Counted from the first letter of the stretch, positions 50,105 through 59,191 are shown. The stretch is DNA of 64,000 nucleotides from Candidatus Jettenia sp. (GCA_021650895.1 CP091278.1:1889659-1953658), one strand, 5' to 3'. The notes: generated from the sequence alone by a model not told the origin. Numbers and translations: made by a program.

Positions 50105-50913
50105 AATACCCTTTTCAATAAAACTCGTTCATATAAGGAAAAAAGTGTCTCTGCCTTTTTGATTCGTGCTTCAATACCAATCACCGTTACCTCGCCACCA
50201 GCAAAAACAAGCACAGTAAAATCTTGCAATTCTACCGTAGAACAATCGATTAGCTTTTTGACTGCCCGCTAGAGCGATGCGTGTTATACGTTACTAAATG
50301 CTGCATGGTATTCGATCTTACCGGATGCACCATGCAGAAAACCGGGTTGAAGCTCGACAACCATAAACACATCCTCTTTTGAAAAGGATAATAATACAAA
50401 AACGAAGAAGAATGCAAGCTTTTTTCGCTTTTTTCTGGAGAAAGAACGAGGTAAATCTTTACAGATTATCTGAGAATTGAAATTCAAAGGGTTTTCGCGA
50501 TTATCGAGAGATGGTGATTGATTTTTAAAGAGGTTACAAGAACCTTCCCAGGGAAAACCTTTGGAAAGGAAAGAGAAAGGTCTACCGGGGAGTGATGCTT
50601 TTAAAATGCTTGCTATCAGGAGACGGGATCATATGAGATAAGCGGTTTTTGAGGTAATAGGAATACACCCTATCCCGGTATATCTTGAATAGGCATTATT
50701 TGGCTATACATGGTAGCATCCCCCGTATTTTTCCATAACCAGGGCAAACACGAGGTTCTCCTCTAACTCGGTGCCGTATCCTGACTGGATCAGATATTAT
50801 GTATAATTCCTTTCATGTCAATACCGGGTTTTTGAATTTTGCATTCTTGGACAATCTGGAAAGAACCTGACAGGCCTGAAGCAATTCTGTCAGACTTGGG
50901 ATACTCATCGAAT
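50105..50913. other. Intergenic region with decayed open frame, no intact gene
   Basis: A 61-codon open frame on the minus strand (50086-50268) reads sensibly (for example QDFTVLVFAGGEVTVIGIEARIK) and runs into the nth start, but lacks a start codon and has a stop upstream. It may be a remnant of a lost gene. The remaining ~640 bp shows nothing I can name. Confidence 0.35.
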
Positions 50914-52173
50914 TTAACGGTCAATTACCCGATCAAAGTACCATTTTTTTGTCAGCATGTTATAGGAGATCTGGCAAGTAAGATTATTACTGATAACTAC
51001 ACAGTATCGTTTCTTTGATACACCTTGAATGGTTTGATCTACCCATTCATTGACAACTTCTCTTATACGAAAAATTCTTCCACGTAATTTGAAGCTATAC
51101 GGAACTGCATAATTAATCGTCAGGTCGTTAACAGGTACCCATATCGAAGATTTCACCAAATGAATCAGGGTAAATACAGATGAAAAACACCAGAGTGCAA
51201 TACAAGCAATGGAAAAACATATCGAGATTATAATAAGATATTGTCCTCCAAATAAGTTAGATAATTGAATGGTACTATAGGCATATAACCCCAGAGCAAA
51301 AGCAACCTCCCAATATCCTACAGTAAACACAAGACCATCATCACAGAAAGCTTGTTTTCTTATAGCCAAGATAACCAGAAACGGTAACCACCATAAACCT
51401 ACAGACCAAAAAAACAGGGAAAATCCCTTTAAAAAAGGAAGGAAATCTGTGAATGGCCCATGCATGATATGTATGTGCTGATAGAGTGCGATACCAGTAA
51501 GCGCTGTTAATGCTGCTGCCCCCATATTCATCCAATAAGGTGACAGCGCTGCATCACTACTCAATTGATAAAATATCAGTCTTAACATAATGAATGCCGT
51601 GAAGATGAGGTACAGACATGCTCCTACAGACCACAAAACAAATGAAAATAATTGGATAAACGTTACGTGCTGCATTGCATGTTCTGCGACAGTTATGCCA
51701 AGGAAAGCTGTCGATTGCGTGCCAACTATGGTAAAAAACCAACCACCATGCAAAATATCCTCAATCTTCCTATCTTCAGATTTTCGGTGGAGGAATAAAA
51801 TGCTAAATGAGGAGAAAGAGGCAGCTAGCCAAAGACTAATAGCTATATACCAAAGTATATGAGCTGCTGTAGAGAAATGAAATACTTTGGATAAACAAAT
51901 GCCAATAAGATTAATTGCACTAACAATGGTAAAGAAATAAAAACTTTTCTCTGGATTGAGCAATTCATTTAAGGAATTCTCATAGAATAGCGCAATCTGT
52001 GTTGCCTTAAAAATAATTATAGAGAAGAATATGACTAGACTTGTTACAAAAAAGTATGGGACAATGGTCTCGAATCCATGTAATGACGAGATAGACACAA
52101 CCATTATGGTGGCCATGACAGCAGTAAACCATCGGGTATCCATCGAATAGGTTGCGACCTTTAATATATTCAT
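50914..52173 (-). CDS. TDT (TehA/Mae1)-family transporter with C-terminal soluble domain
   Basis: Ten predicted spans with family segments GGWFFTIVGTQSTAFLG, YWMNMGAAALTALTG and WEVAFALGLYAYST identify the tellurite-resistance/dicarboxylate (TDT) family, which includes chloride/nitrate-type SLAC channels. The last ~65 residues (from about 350) form a soluble beta-rich tail with GRIFRIREVVNEW, which resembles the DUF6504 domain. It follows narK on the same strand, so anion transport (nitrite or similar) is plausible but inferred. Confidence 0.78.
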   Translation of the reverse strand: MNILKVATYSMDTRWFTAVMATIMVVSISSLHGFETIVPYFFVTSLVIFFSIIIFKATQIALFYENSLNELLNPEKSFYFFTIVSAINLIGICLSKVFHFSTAAHILWYIAISLWLAASFSSFSILFLHRKSEDRKIEDILHGGWFFTIVGTQSTAFLGITVAEHAMQHVTFIQLFSFVLWSVGACLYLIFTAFIMLRLIFYQLSSDAALSPYWMNMGAAALTALTGIALYQHIHIMHGPFTDFLPFLKGFSLFFWSVGLWWLPFLVILAIRKQAFCDDGLVFTVGYWEVAFALGLYAYSTIQLSNLFGGQYLIIISICFSIACIALWCFSSVFTLIHLVKSSIWVPVNDLTINYAVPYSFKLRGRIFRIREVVNEWVDQTIQGVSKKRYCVVISNNLTCQISYNMLTKKWYFDRVIDR

Positions 52174-52295
52174 AAACAGAGTTAATAAAACACGATAAAA
52201 GAAAGATATTTACTATAAGGAAATAAGATACCGTTTCATTGAGGATTAGTGGATGAAGATGCTTATTATGGTGGTTCCTTTGAGAAGTTATTTTA

Positions 52296-52335
52296 TAGGA
52301 GGTGTTAAAATCTTACAGAAGTTTAACACCTCCTA
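52296..52335 (-). terminator. Hairpin after narK
   Basis: A perfect 14-bp stem (TAGGAGGTGTTAAA with TTTAACACCTCCTA) lies 13 bp after the narK stop. The T run is weak, so it may be a rho-independent terminator of low strength or an mRNA-protecting hairpin between narK and the TDT gene. Confidence 0.6.
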
Positions 52336-52347
52336 CTACTGTAATGT

Positions 52348-53547
52348 TTAAGTAGTGCCCAGGGCTTGTTTATTTGTGCTTGACAAAGTCTTTTCTTCCA
52401 TAAAGGATAGACACATGAGGCATACAAGAGATACGAAGATAAATCCCAGATAATAATTATCGGTATAATCCTTAATTGTACCCAGTATTATCGGAAGGAA
52501 AAAGCCTCCGAGACCTCCGGCTGCCCCTACCAGACCGCCTACAGAGCCGGTATCTTTTGGGAAATTTTCTGCTACCAGTTTATACACAACGCCATTCCCA
52601 ATACCGAGACAAGTTCCCATAATATAAAACACAACGAGTGAAGTCACTAACGATACATTCAAATTAAGGAATACCGTTATGACAAGCACGACTAAGGTAA
52701 GGGCTATTGTTAACTTTCTTCCATTAAACTTATCTCCCAAATATCCTCCCAGGATACGGGTAAATGATGAAAGAAATACAAATATTGATGTATAACTACC
52801 TGCTTTTACAGGACTAATGCCATAAAAGTCAATCAGATATGATGGCAACCATATTGAAAAACATACAAAAAACCCAAAAAACATAAAGTAAATTAAGCAG
52901 AAAACCCAAGCTAGACCAGATGACTTATATACCTTTAGTTTCTCTCTGAGGGTTGGAACCTTTACATTTGCCGGCCTTGGTGCATTAGAGGTAAAAAACC
53001 AATACACAAATGCCATTAAGAGTAAAGGGATTGCATAAATGATAAACGCTTTATGCCATCCTAAAGATTCAGCGATAAATGGCGCTCCAAAACCGGAAAT
53101 AGCAGTACCAGCATTTCCCACACCATAAACCCCTAATGCAAGCCCTTGCTTTTTCTTTGGGTACCATTCTGAGACATGGGGGATTCCAATAGCAAATGAT
53201 GAACCGATTAAGCCAAAAAAGAGCCCACCCACTAATAAAAAGCCATAACTATTTGCGAAACCAGTTAAAAGCAAAGATGCAAAACCAAACAGAAGCATGA
53301 TGGTAAAAACAAGCCTTCCACCAAATTTATCCGTCACAATACCCATAGGGATCTTTGCCAGCGAACCGAGCAATACGGGCATTGCAAGTAATAATCCTAC
53401 CGATGTGGAAGATAAATTAAACTCTTCCTTAAAGTAGATTGCCAAGGGAGCGAACAAGGTCCAACCAGCAAAACAGAGGGCAAATGCCACTGTTGCAAGT
53501 ATCATTACCTTGGTATTCCCGTTTGGCGTTTGTACAGATTCACTCAT
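52348..53547 (-). CDS. narK: NarK-family nitrate/nitrite MFS transporter
   Basis: Twelve spans are predicted over 399 residues. KIPMGIVTDKFGGR and the nitrate-signature glycine-rich stretches (GLALGVYGVGNAGTAISG; GGLVGAAGGLGGF) place it in the NarK/NasA group. The start has GGAGGTTCTT just upstream. It is the fourth gene of a unit with a CheY-like regulator, a heme-Cache sensor and a PAS protein, which suggests nitrate/nitrite or redox control. Confidence 0.93.
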   Translation of the reverse strand: MSESVQTPNGNTKVMILATVAFALCFAGWTLFAPLAIYFKEEFNLSSTSVGLLLAMPVLLGSLAKIPMGIVTDKFGGRLVFTIMLLFGFASLLLTGFANSYGFLLVGGLFFGLIGSSFAIGIPHVSEWYPKKKQGLALGVYGVGNAGTAISGFGAPFIAESLGWHKAFIIYAIPLLLMAFVYWFFTSNAPRPANVKVPTLREKLKVYKSSGLAWVFCLIYFMFFGFFVCFSIWLPSYLIDFYGISPVKAGSYTSIFVFLSSFTRILGGYLGDKFNGRKLTIALTLVVLVITVFLNLNVSLVTSLVVFYIMGTCLGIGNGVVYKLVAENFPKDTGSVGGLVGAAGGLGGFFLPIILGTIKDYTDNYYLGFIFVSLVCLMCLSFMEEKTLSSTNKQALGTT

Positions 53548-53609
53548 AAGAACCTCCTAGAAATAGTAAACTAAGCCTATAAATTTTAAAATTATTATTG
53601 ATTCCTTTA

Positions 53610-54005
53610 TTATAAAGAGAACGATGCCTGAATAGATTCAAATTCATTTTTCACCTTTAAAGGACATTTATAGAGGCCCTCTGTAACGAGAGTACTACTT
53701 TGTCTTATAAAGAATAGCTTACCACTCTTTGTTTTCATGAGGGTATAGAAGCCATTCACCTGACCGTCCCTGAACAGCATTGATAGTGTTTTCTCATGGT
53801 CAAAAGGATGCGCATATAATTCATTTATCTTTTTCCCAATTACATCATCAGGCGAGGCAAACCCAAAAAGTCGTGCACCCGCACTATTAATATGTATGAT
53901 GACCCCATCATAGGAAGGCTCGTACTCATACCATCCTTTTACATCCTGCACATCGGGAGATGTTTTTGATTCATCCTTTGCTGATGATATATTTTTGTTG
54001 TTCAT
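53610..54005 (-). CDS. Stand-alone PAS domain protein
   Basis: A single PAS domain (~residues 20-120, with INSAGARLFGF and DDVIGKKINELYAHP) makes up nearly the entire 131-residue protein. There is no output domain. It could bind a cofactor or mediate protein contacts. It lies between the Cache sensor gene (36 bp) and narK (62 bp) on the same strand, so it is likely part of the same pathway. Confidence 0.8.
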   Translation of the reverse strand: MNNKNISSAKDESKTSPDVQDVKGWYEYEPSYDGVIIHINSAGARLFGFASPDDVIGKKINELYAHPFDHEKTLSMLFRDGQVNGFYTLMKTKSGKLFFIRQSSTLVTEGLYKCPLKVKNEFESIQASFSL

Positions 54006-54041
54006 AGATACCTCCTCTTATAATCCTTTTTAATGCTTTCA

Positions 54042-55448
54042 TTACCAGGTTACTGCCGTTTTTTCTGATGATTGCTTTGCATTGATTTTTACTGTCTCTT
54101 CACCTTCATCTTCTGTATAATTATGCATAGTATTCTCAGATTTTAAGACAGGAATTTGCTCCTTGAATTTAGAAATATTACTCTTGATAAAATCTTCATC
54201 CCTTTTTGTCACAATAGAGCCAAATACATCTAAAGGGTTATAAACTCCGTATTTTTGTTCCCGAAGATACCCACGCTCTTTTCTTACTTCATAACCATCC
54301 AGAATAGCTATAATAAATCCAACCAGGAAGACAGTCGTTACACCCAGTAAGGCTTTATATGGTAAAGATAGGCCTTTTAACATATACCCCGCATTTAACT
54401 TCCTGTACATCAAGGTAGCCATAACGAATGCTGGAACGATTATTACCATCATAAGGGACTTTACCATTGAATTAATATTGTTTATGGTACCGAGCGCCTC
54501 ATCTGCATCAATCTCCACGATTAATCCCATATTTAAGTCCTTAACCCAGCTCCAAGCACCCACAACCTTGAATCCATCATAATCCATATATCCTTCCAAA
54601 TCGTATCCACTTGTTTTTTGCGTAATACACTTCTTTACCCCTTTTGTTATAAGATTGGTATCTGGGTCAACAACCTTATGGCATGTCTTACAGGTATCAC
54701 TGCTATTTTCTTTTATATGATCTGAAAATCTCGATTGCGTAATCATCGTACCATCTTTATTTACCAAATAAGCTTCCCCAGTTTTCCCTAGCACGTCATT
54801 TCGTATACCATGATTCAAAGCAGATGCATCCATCCATACCAAGACTGCGCCAATTACATCATAATTCTGCCCCTTGATTGGATAAGACATAAACAGGGAA
54901 GGCAACTCTTTATTTGCTTCATCCTGTATATCATTTATAGGAAAATGGATTACATCAGAAATATACGTTTTACCGTCATACAGAGTTTCCTGAATATTAC
55001 GGAATGATTTTTCTTTTATAATATTCATGCCCAGCATGGATTTTTCATTTTCAGTTGTAGCCTGAATTACCCCTGCTGCATCACAAATAAATATTCCTTT
55101 ATAATTGTAATCTGCCTTTGTGCACTCTAATTGCGTTTTTAACCTTAAATATTCATGTTCATCTTTTCCCTTTACGAGACTCACAAAATCCTCGCTACCA
55201 TGGATAAACAATGCACTCTGAATGGTGTCTGAAATAGCCCTGGCATGTGACTTTCTTTCTTCCCACATGTGTGTAAGGAGATCTTTTTGTTCTTTTACGA
55301 TACCTTCCAGATTCCTTTTAACACTTTGTTTTAATTCGGCACTTGCTTTTGGAAATGCAAGCATCCTAAACAAAACAAGGGGAAACAATCCAAAAAATAT
55401 GAAAGCAACAATAACAATAACAATGCGTTCTTTAAATATTCGTATCAT
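54042..55448 (-). CDS. Cache-domain membrane sensor with heme-c motif, no kinase
   Basis: An N-terminal span (~9-29) precedes a double-Cache-type periplasmic domain. A CxxCH heme-c motif (CKTCH, 253-257) is inserted in its membrane-distal end part. Two further spans lie at ~336-352 and ~375-392, then a ~75-residue soluble tail. The fold segment GYMDYDGFKVVGAWSW resembles the Cache of the kinase at 14728, which has no heme motif. There is no HAMP, kinase or methyl-accepting domain. It could sense a redox state or a gas such as NO via the heme and signal through separate partners. Confidence 0.82.
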   Translation of the reverse strand: MIRIFKERIVIVIVAFIFFGLFPLVLFRMLAFPKASAELKQSVKRNLEGIVKEQKDLLTHMWEERKSHARAISDTIQSALFIHGSEDFVSLVKGKDEHEYLRLKTQLECTKADYNYKGIFICDAAGVIQATTENEKSMLGMNIIKEKSFRNIQETLYDGKTYISDVIHFPINDIQDEANKELPSLFMSYPIKGQNYDVIGAVLVWMDASALNHGIRNDVLGKTGEAYLVNKDGTMITQSRFSDHIKENSSDTCKTCHKVVDPDTNLITKGVKKCITQKTSGYDLEGYMDYDGFKVVGAWSWVKDLNMGLIVEIDADEALGTINNINSMVKSLMMVIIVPAFVMATLMYRKLNAGYMLKGLSLPYKALLGVTTVFLVGFIIAILDGYEVRKERGYLREQKYGVYNPLDVFGSIVTKRDEDFIKSNISKFKEQIPVLKSENTMHNYTEDEGEETVKINAKQSSEKTAVTW

Positions 55449-55488
55449 ATTTCACCTCTTCTATGTTAAATTCTCCAAAGTATATAAA

Positions 55489-55869
55489 TTATTCTGTGCA
55501 TTTTTTTGTAAATTCAATAAGACATGCTTCTATATCACTGGTACTAAAAGGTTTTGTAATTACCTTATTTGCGCCTTTTTTAATAGCCTCTTTCACGACA
55601 TCCTCATCTGTATAGGCGGTAATAATAACAATATGAGAATTAACCCTTATCCCTTTCATTTGATCTAAGAATTCGATACCATCCATTCCCGGCATCTTCA
55701 CATCTAATAAAATAATTGAATAACAGCGCCTCTTAATCTCTTCCAATGCATCGAAACCATTATTTACTGCCTTTGTCTCAAACCCAAGATCAGCCAGGGA
55801 ATTCGCCAATACCTTTCTATATCCTTCTTCATCATCAACAATTAATATTCTTCTTGCTATCATTTCCAT
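55489..55869 (-). CDS. CheY-like single-domain response regulator
   Basis: The receiver domain has the acidic pair (VDDEE), the phosphoacceptor Asp in LLDVKMPGMDG, a Thr in IITAYTDE and the Lys in VITKPF. It has 126 residues and no output domain. It begins the minus-strand unit that continues with the heme-Cache sensor, PAS protein and narK. A kinase for it is not in the unit. Confidence 0.92.
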   Translation of the reverse strand: MEMIARRILIVDDEEGYRKVLANSLADLGFETKAVNNGFDALEEIKRRCYSIILLDVKMPGMDGIEFLDQMKGIRVNSHIVIITAYTDEDVVKEAIKKGANKVITKPFSTSDIEACLIEFTKKCTE

Positions 55870-56540
55870 AATTCTTCTATTTACTGAAATACCATTATTT
55901 GTGAAAATACTTACGCAACCGATATACCTATAAAAATATAAAACATTTAGATTGCGCTAAGCATTTTGCATCTTTATAGTTACGAGAAATAAAATTTTTT
56001 CTCAAATAATTTTTAACAATGTAACTGCAACCAAATTGTTTCATTTGAAAATCTCTGTAATAATCGTAAGTGTTTAATATAAAAAGATATAAGAGGAATA
56101 ATAAAAATTTAATAAGTGGAAACAATTTGGTTGCAGTTTAAGAATTAAGGAATAGCGTATACTTTAATGCCGCGCACACGAGAGATGAAAATAAAACATC
56201 TTCTTTTTTCTTGCTATTACTAACTAAATGAAATTCCAATTGTAAAAGCAGAAATGAGACGCTTTGATGAAGATTTCAGGCCATTAACAGATGAAACACT
56301 AAAATATTGGTAACTACTCAAAATACAGCATAAAATCTGAACAGGGAAGAACACAAGATATTACTATGATCCAACAATATTTTGTGTAAATAAAAATATT
56401 GCTTAAAAGAGACTCAATCGGATGACATATGTCCTAACAATATGCATGATCTATCGTGCATCTGAAATTGTTATGGCGTGAAGATATTTGGAGAGAATTC
56501 TGAGGAAAAGACAAAAACCAACACTTACCGTATTTTCCCC
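55870..56540. other. Intergenic region with decayed frame
   Basis: Apart from the inverted-repeat element at 56023-56138, a short plus-strand frame near 56247-56312 (reads EMRRFDEDFRPLTDETLKYW, then stop) looks like the end of a lost gene. I cannot name it. Confidence 0.35.
56023..56138. mobile_element. 116-bp element with perfect 20-bp inverted ends
   Basis: AACTGCAACCAAATTGTTTC at 56023-56042 is repeated as its exact reverse complement at 56119-56138. The ~76-bp interior is AT-rich and non-coding. A MITE is likely; a recombination site is an alternative. Confidence 0.7.
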
Positions 56541-56544
56541 AAGC

Positions 56545-56690
56545 TATAGTACTCAATAGATGAAACCGAACAGTATTTTAGACAGGGTGGCACGGACAAA
56601 CTTGTTTGTCCGTAATGGTGTAATGAAATCCTGGCTCATTTTGTCTGGTTTCATTATGTGCTGTTCGGTTTAATCTGTTGGATACTATAT
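56545..56690. mobile_element. MITE-like element, family T1 copy 2
   Basis: The termini (left TATAGTACTCAATAGATGAA then ACCGAACAG; right the reverse complement of TATAGTATCCAACAGATTAA then ACCGAACAG) match those of the element at 31396-31623. A central hairpin ACGGACAAAC/GTTTGTCCGT lies at 56592-56613. There is no coding frame. Confidence 0.7.
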
Positions 56691-56709
56691 ATGTTGTAAT
56701 GGTGGAAAT

Positions 56710-56859
56710 ATGATTTGTGAATTTTGTGAAGGTCAAACGATAAAAAAGAAGGTAAAAAAGCATCACTGGCTTTATGGCAAATTATACATAGTTAAAAATA
56801 TCGACGCGGAGGTTTACGTAATACTTTATAGTGAGATATGTATTGACGTGAATATGTGA
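56710..56859 (+). pseudogene. Decayed YgiT-type zinc-finger protein
   Basis: A 49-residue frame begins MICEFCEGQTIKKKVKK and continues with HWLYGKLYIVKNIDAEV, which is the N-terminus of YgiT/MqsA-type zinc-finger antitoxin-like proteins. The second CxxC pair expected about 35 residues later is lost (EVYVILYSE in place of a Cys-containing turn), and the protein stops early. It lies just upstream of an intact HicAB pair and downstream of a T1 element. Confidence 0.6.
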
Positions 56860-56971
56860 AGCTGCTATTATACCTGACGTTGGATGATTTGATTGAGTAC
56901 TCTGGGAGACCACTTGTCTGTGTGCGGACACAAAGGCAGGCGTAAGCAATTCTGGTGTCTTACTTATTTTA

Positions 56972-57235
56972 ATGGGCAAAAGGGAAAAACTATTAAGGCG
57001 AATTTTATCAGGTCAATCAGATTACAACATTTCATTCAATGAACTTGTAAATCTTTTGCTTTCACTCGGATTTAAAATGAGAGAGGAAGGAAGTCATAAA
57101 ATATTTACAAAAGATGGCATAACTGAGAGGATCAATTTGCAATCGGAAGGCTCAAAGGCAAAAGGATATCAGGTGAGGCAAATACGGAAAATATTAACAA
57201 CTTATAAATTTAATCTATGGAAAAACGATGAGTGA
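56972..57235 (+). CDS. hicA: HicA toxin (mRNA interferase), intact
   Basis: This 87-residue dsRBD-like fold protein has the catalytic His in EEGSHKIF. The N-terminal ~20 residues are an extension beyond the usual HicA core. It overlaps the hicB start by 8 nt, a typical toxin-antitoxin coupling. Confidence 0.88.
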   Translation: MGKREKLLRRILSGQSDYNISFNELVNLLLSLGFKMREEGSHKIFTKDGITERINLQSEGSKAKGYQVRQIRKILTTYKFNLWKNDE

Positions 57236-57443
57236 ATCACAATACGAAATGATTATTTACTGGGATAAAACAGACAATATTTATGTTGTTGACGTACCAG
57301 AACTATCAGGGTGCATGGCGCATGGTAAGTCAAAAAAAGAGGCACTTGAAAATGCAGAAAAAGCAGTAGAGTTTTGGTTAAAAACGGCAAAAGAAGACGG
57401 TATTCAAATACCAGAGCCCAAGGGCCGTTTAATGTATGCATAA
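57228..57443 (+). CDS. hicB: HicB antitoxin
   Basis: The 71-residue protein has the HicB partial RNase H-like fold (YVVDVPELSGCMAHGKSKKEALENAEKAVEFWL). It lacks a separate DNA-binding domain. It is encoded directly after hicA and should neutralise it. Confidence 0.9.
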   Translation: MSESQYEMIIYWDKTDNIYVVDVPELSGCMAHGKSKKEALENAEKAVEFWLKTAKEDGIQIPEPKGRLMYA

Positions 57444-57571
57444 CATTATTGGCCTAACCTACTGCTCTATTTACCTGGGGATAGCAACTTATTTATTAAA
57501 ACAAACGGTGCTGTTCCTATGAACATACCACATAGGCAATTCTGTACATATTAACTATTTTAAAGACAAAT

Positions 57572-57601
57572 TCAATAATTAAGTATGGTGTCCCTAGAAT
57601 T
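57572..57601. repeat. GTGTCCC-type repeat, copy 1
   Basis: The segment with AATAATTAAGTATGGTGTCCC recurs at 60101-60134 and 62888-62916. All copies flank or lie near transposase remnants. Confidence 0.7.
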
Positions 57602-57983
57602 CATACAGAATTTTACATTCTGCTTTAAAACCTGCTTTATCGCCTCTTTATTTTCTCTGCGAAATCTCGCTATCGTACGGTAATCAGGCTTTACGCCAGA
57701 TACTAACTACATAAAGGAAAGATTGTGATAGCATGCTCTTTCCAATCTCAGGGAACTCTTTTCTCCATAGGAATATCCATAGACGATTAATTTTAAGAGC
57801 GTCCTTGGATGATATTCATAAAGCACCAACTTTATACGGATTGATCACAAAACCCATCTCCTGAAACTCTACGTTTTCTACAAATGCGTCATACGCTCTG
57901 ACAGGGTCTTCTGCTCCTACATAGTCTTCTATTGCCGGTGGAAAAAGTGTATTTTGATTTCTATTTCCTCTAATATATGCCAT
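57590..57983 (-). pseudogene. IS1182-family transposase remnant (N-terminal, frameshifted)
   Basis: From ATG 57983 (AAGGAG upstream) the frame encodes MAYIRGNRNQNTLFPP then IEDYVGAEDPVRAYDAFVE, a typical IS1182-type N-terminus. A stop follows near residue 54. Homology resumes in another frame (HPRTLLKLIVYGYSYGEKSS) and, after another stop, in SGVKPDYRTIARFRRENKEAI. The catalytic domain is missing. It ends at a GTGTCCC repeat. Confidence 0.75.
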
Positions 57984-58044
57984 AGTATATCTCCTTGATC
58001 CCCGTGAAATATATTTAACTTTAATTATGCAGAGATTATACTAT

Positions 58045-58137
58045 TTATAATCCTGTAATGCGTACAATTTCAAAACCCGCTCTTTATAATTTGCGAAGAA
58101 CCTCTCTGCCTTTAAGAGGATTAAGGATTTCAGACAT
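58045..58137 (-). pseudogene. hicA: Broken hicA (nonsense mutation, truncated)
   Basis: Three nucleotides after the hicB stop, an ATG opens a frame that reads MSEILNPLKGREVLRKL, a stop, then RAGFEIVRITG and another stop. This is the HicA N-terminal half with an in-frame TAA; the catalytic-His region is gone. The antitoxin upstream is intact. Confidence 0.7.
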
Positions 58138-58140
58138 TTT

Positions 58141-58392
58141 CTAGGTAGCGAGTGGTGTCTGTTTTAATCCCAGTGAGAGATAAAGCCCATCGGTGATAGG
58201 GTCACTTGGAGGGATTGGTTTTCCTTGTTCTTCAAGAACTTCTATAAAACCTTCAGCAAGTTTTTTGAGATTCTTGAGCGCATCTTCTACTGTTGAACCA
58301 AAATCAGAAGTGTAATTCAATGACGGGAGAAAAACGATAATATTCTCTGTTGCTGGATCTGTTTCAAACTCAACATGATACGTATAAATCAT
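58141..58392 (-). CDS. hicB: HicB-family antitoxin (partner toxin broken)
   Basis: The 83-residue HicB-like fold has YHVEFETDPATENIIVFLPSL near the N-terminus and DALKNLKKLAEGFIEVL after it. The order is antitoxin then toxin, the reverse of the locus at 56972. Its hicA is a remnant. The gene may persist as an orphan antitoxin. Confidence 0.82.
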   Translation of the reverse strand: MIYTYHVEFETDPATENIIVFLPSLNYTSDFGSTVEDALKNLKKLAEGFIEVLEEQGKPIPPSDPITDGLYLSLGLKQTPLAT

Positions 58393-58731
58393 GCTATCAC
58401 CTATGAAATATATTACTAAAGAGAAAGTTTATAAGTAAGCAGCATTTTTTAAAGAGATCTTGTAAATTATCATATTTAAATAATTTAGTGTAGTCAAATA
58501 ATACTGATAATGGCTTATATCTTGCAATCCCATAAAAGACATTTGCTTATTTTTCTCTCCTGAACACAACGCATGATGAATCACAATGGGTCAAGAGGCA
58601 TTTCCTCGTCAGACGGCATTGTATTACCTCAGTATAAATTGGTTATTATCCGTCTAAATGGAAATTTCCAAAATTAAGTGCAGTGTTCCCAAAATCTGAG
58701 GCTCATAATGAATGAGAAACTGGAATTTGGC

Positions 58732-58949
58732 TTAAAGTTTCTCCCATTCTGATTTATCTATTCCAGCTTCTCTTAAAATTTGATTGAGCAGATTTTTTCC
58801 TATATCGCCTTTGTGAGGATTAGGAATTCGTAATTTAAGATCTCCTCTAACCATGAATTGATGCTTAGTACCGGAATATGGACCAGTAAACTTAAGCTGC
58901 TTTAGATAGTAATTAATTCTTTACGTTTAATAGGTCCAAACTTTGGCAT
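58732..58949 (-). pseudogene. hicA: Frameshifted hicA (single-nucleotide deletion)
   Basis: The frame from ATG 58949 reads MPKFGPIKRKEL, then needs one missing nucleotide to continue as YYLKQLKFTGPYSGTKHQF, RGDLKLRIPNPH and GIDKSEWEKL, a nearly full HicA of ~72 residues with its catalytic His in KHQF. Without the correction it stops after ~15 codons. A sequencing error is possible. It overlaps the upstream hicB stop by 1 nt. Confidence 0.7.
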
Positions 58950-59191
58950 TAAACGATCTCTTTTATATTAAGGTCAATGCCATCAATTACAGGAAGGGTA
59001 TGTCCTTTTTTGATTCCTAATAAAATCCATTCTTCAAGAACTTCTTTTAATTCTTCCCGGCAAATCTCAAGGGTATCGGCATTGGCCCAAACCCCTTTGA
59101 GAACTTCAATTTTACCGAAGTATCCTTCATCATCGGGCAAGATCTCATAATGAGCCTTATGCAGAGCAGCATTAATATAATCAATTAACAT
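58949..59191 (-). CDS. hicB: HicB-family antitoxin (partner toxin frameshifted)
   Basis: This 80-residue protein reads YEILPDDEGYFGKIEVLKGVWANADTLEICREELKEVLEEW, a HicB-type fold. It overlaps the following hicA by one nucleotide. AAAGGAG lies upstream of its start. Confidence 0.82.
   Translation of the reverse strand: MLIDYINAALHKAHYEILPDDEGYFGKIEVLKGVWANADTLEICREELKEVLEEWILLGIKKGHTLPVIDGIDLNIKEIV

Noticed and set aside
50284-50487. 67-residue minus-strand frame upstream of nth
   Set aside because: It has a plausible hydrophobic stretch but a weak start and no recognisable family; the surrounding DNA looks decayed.
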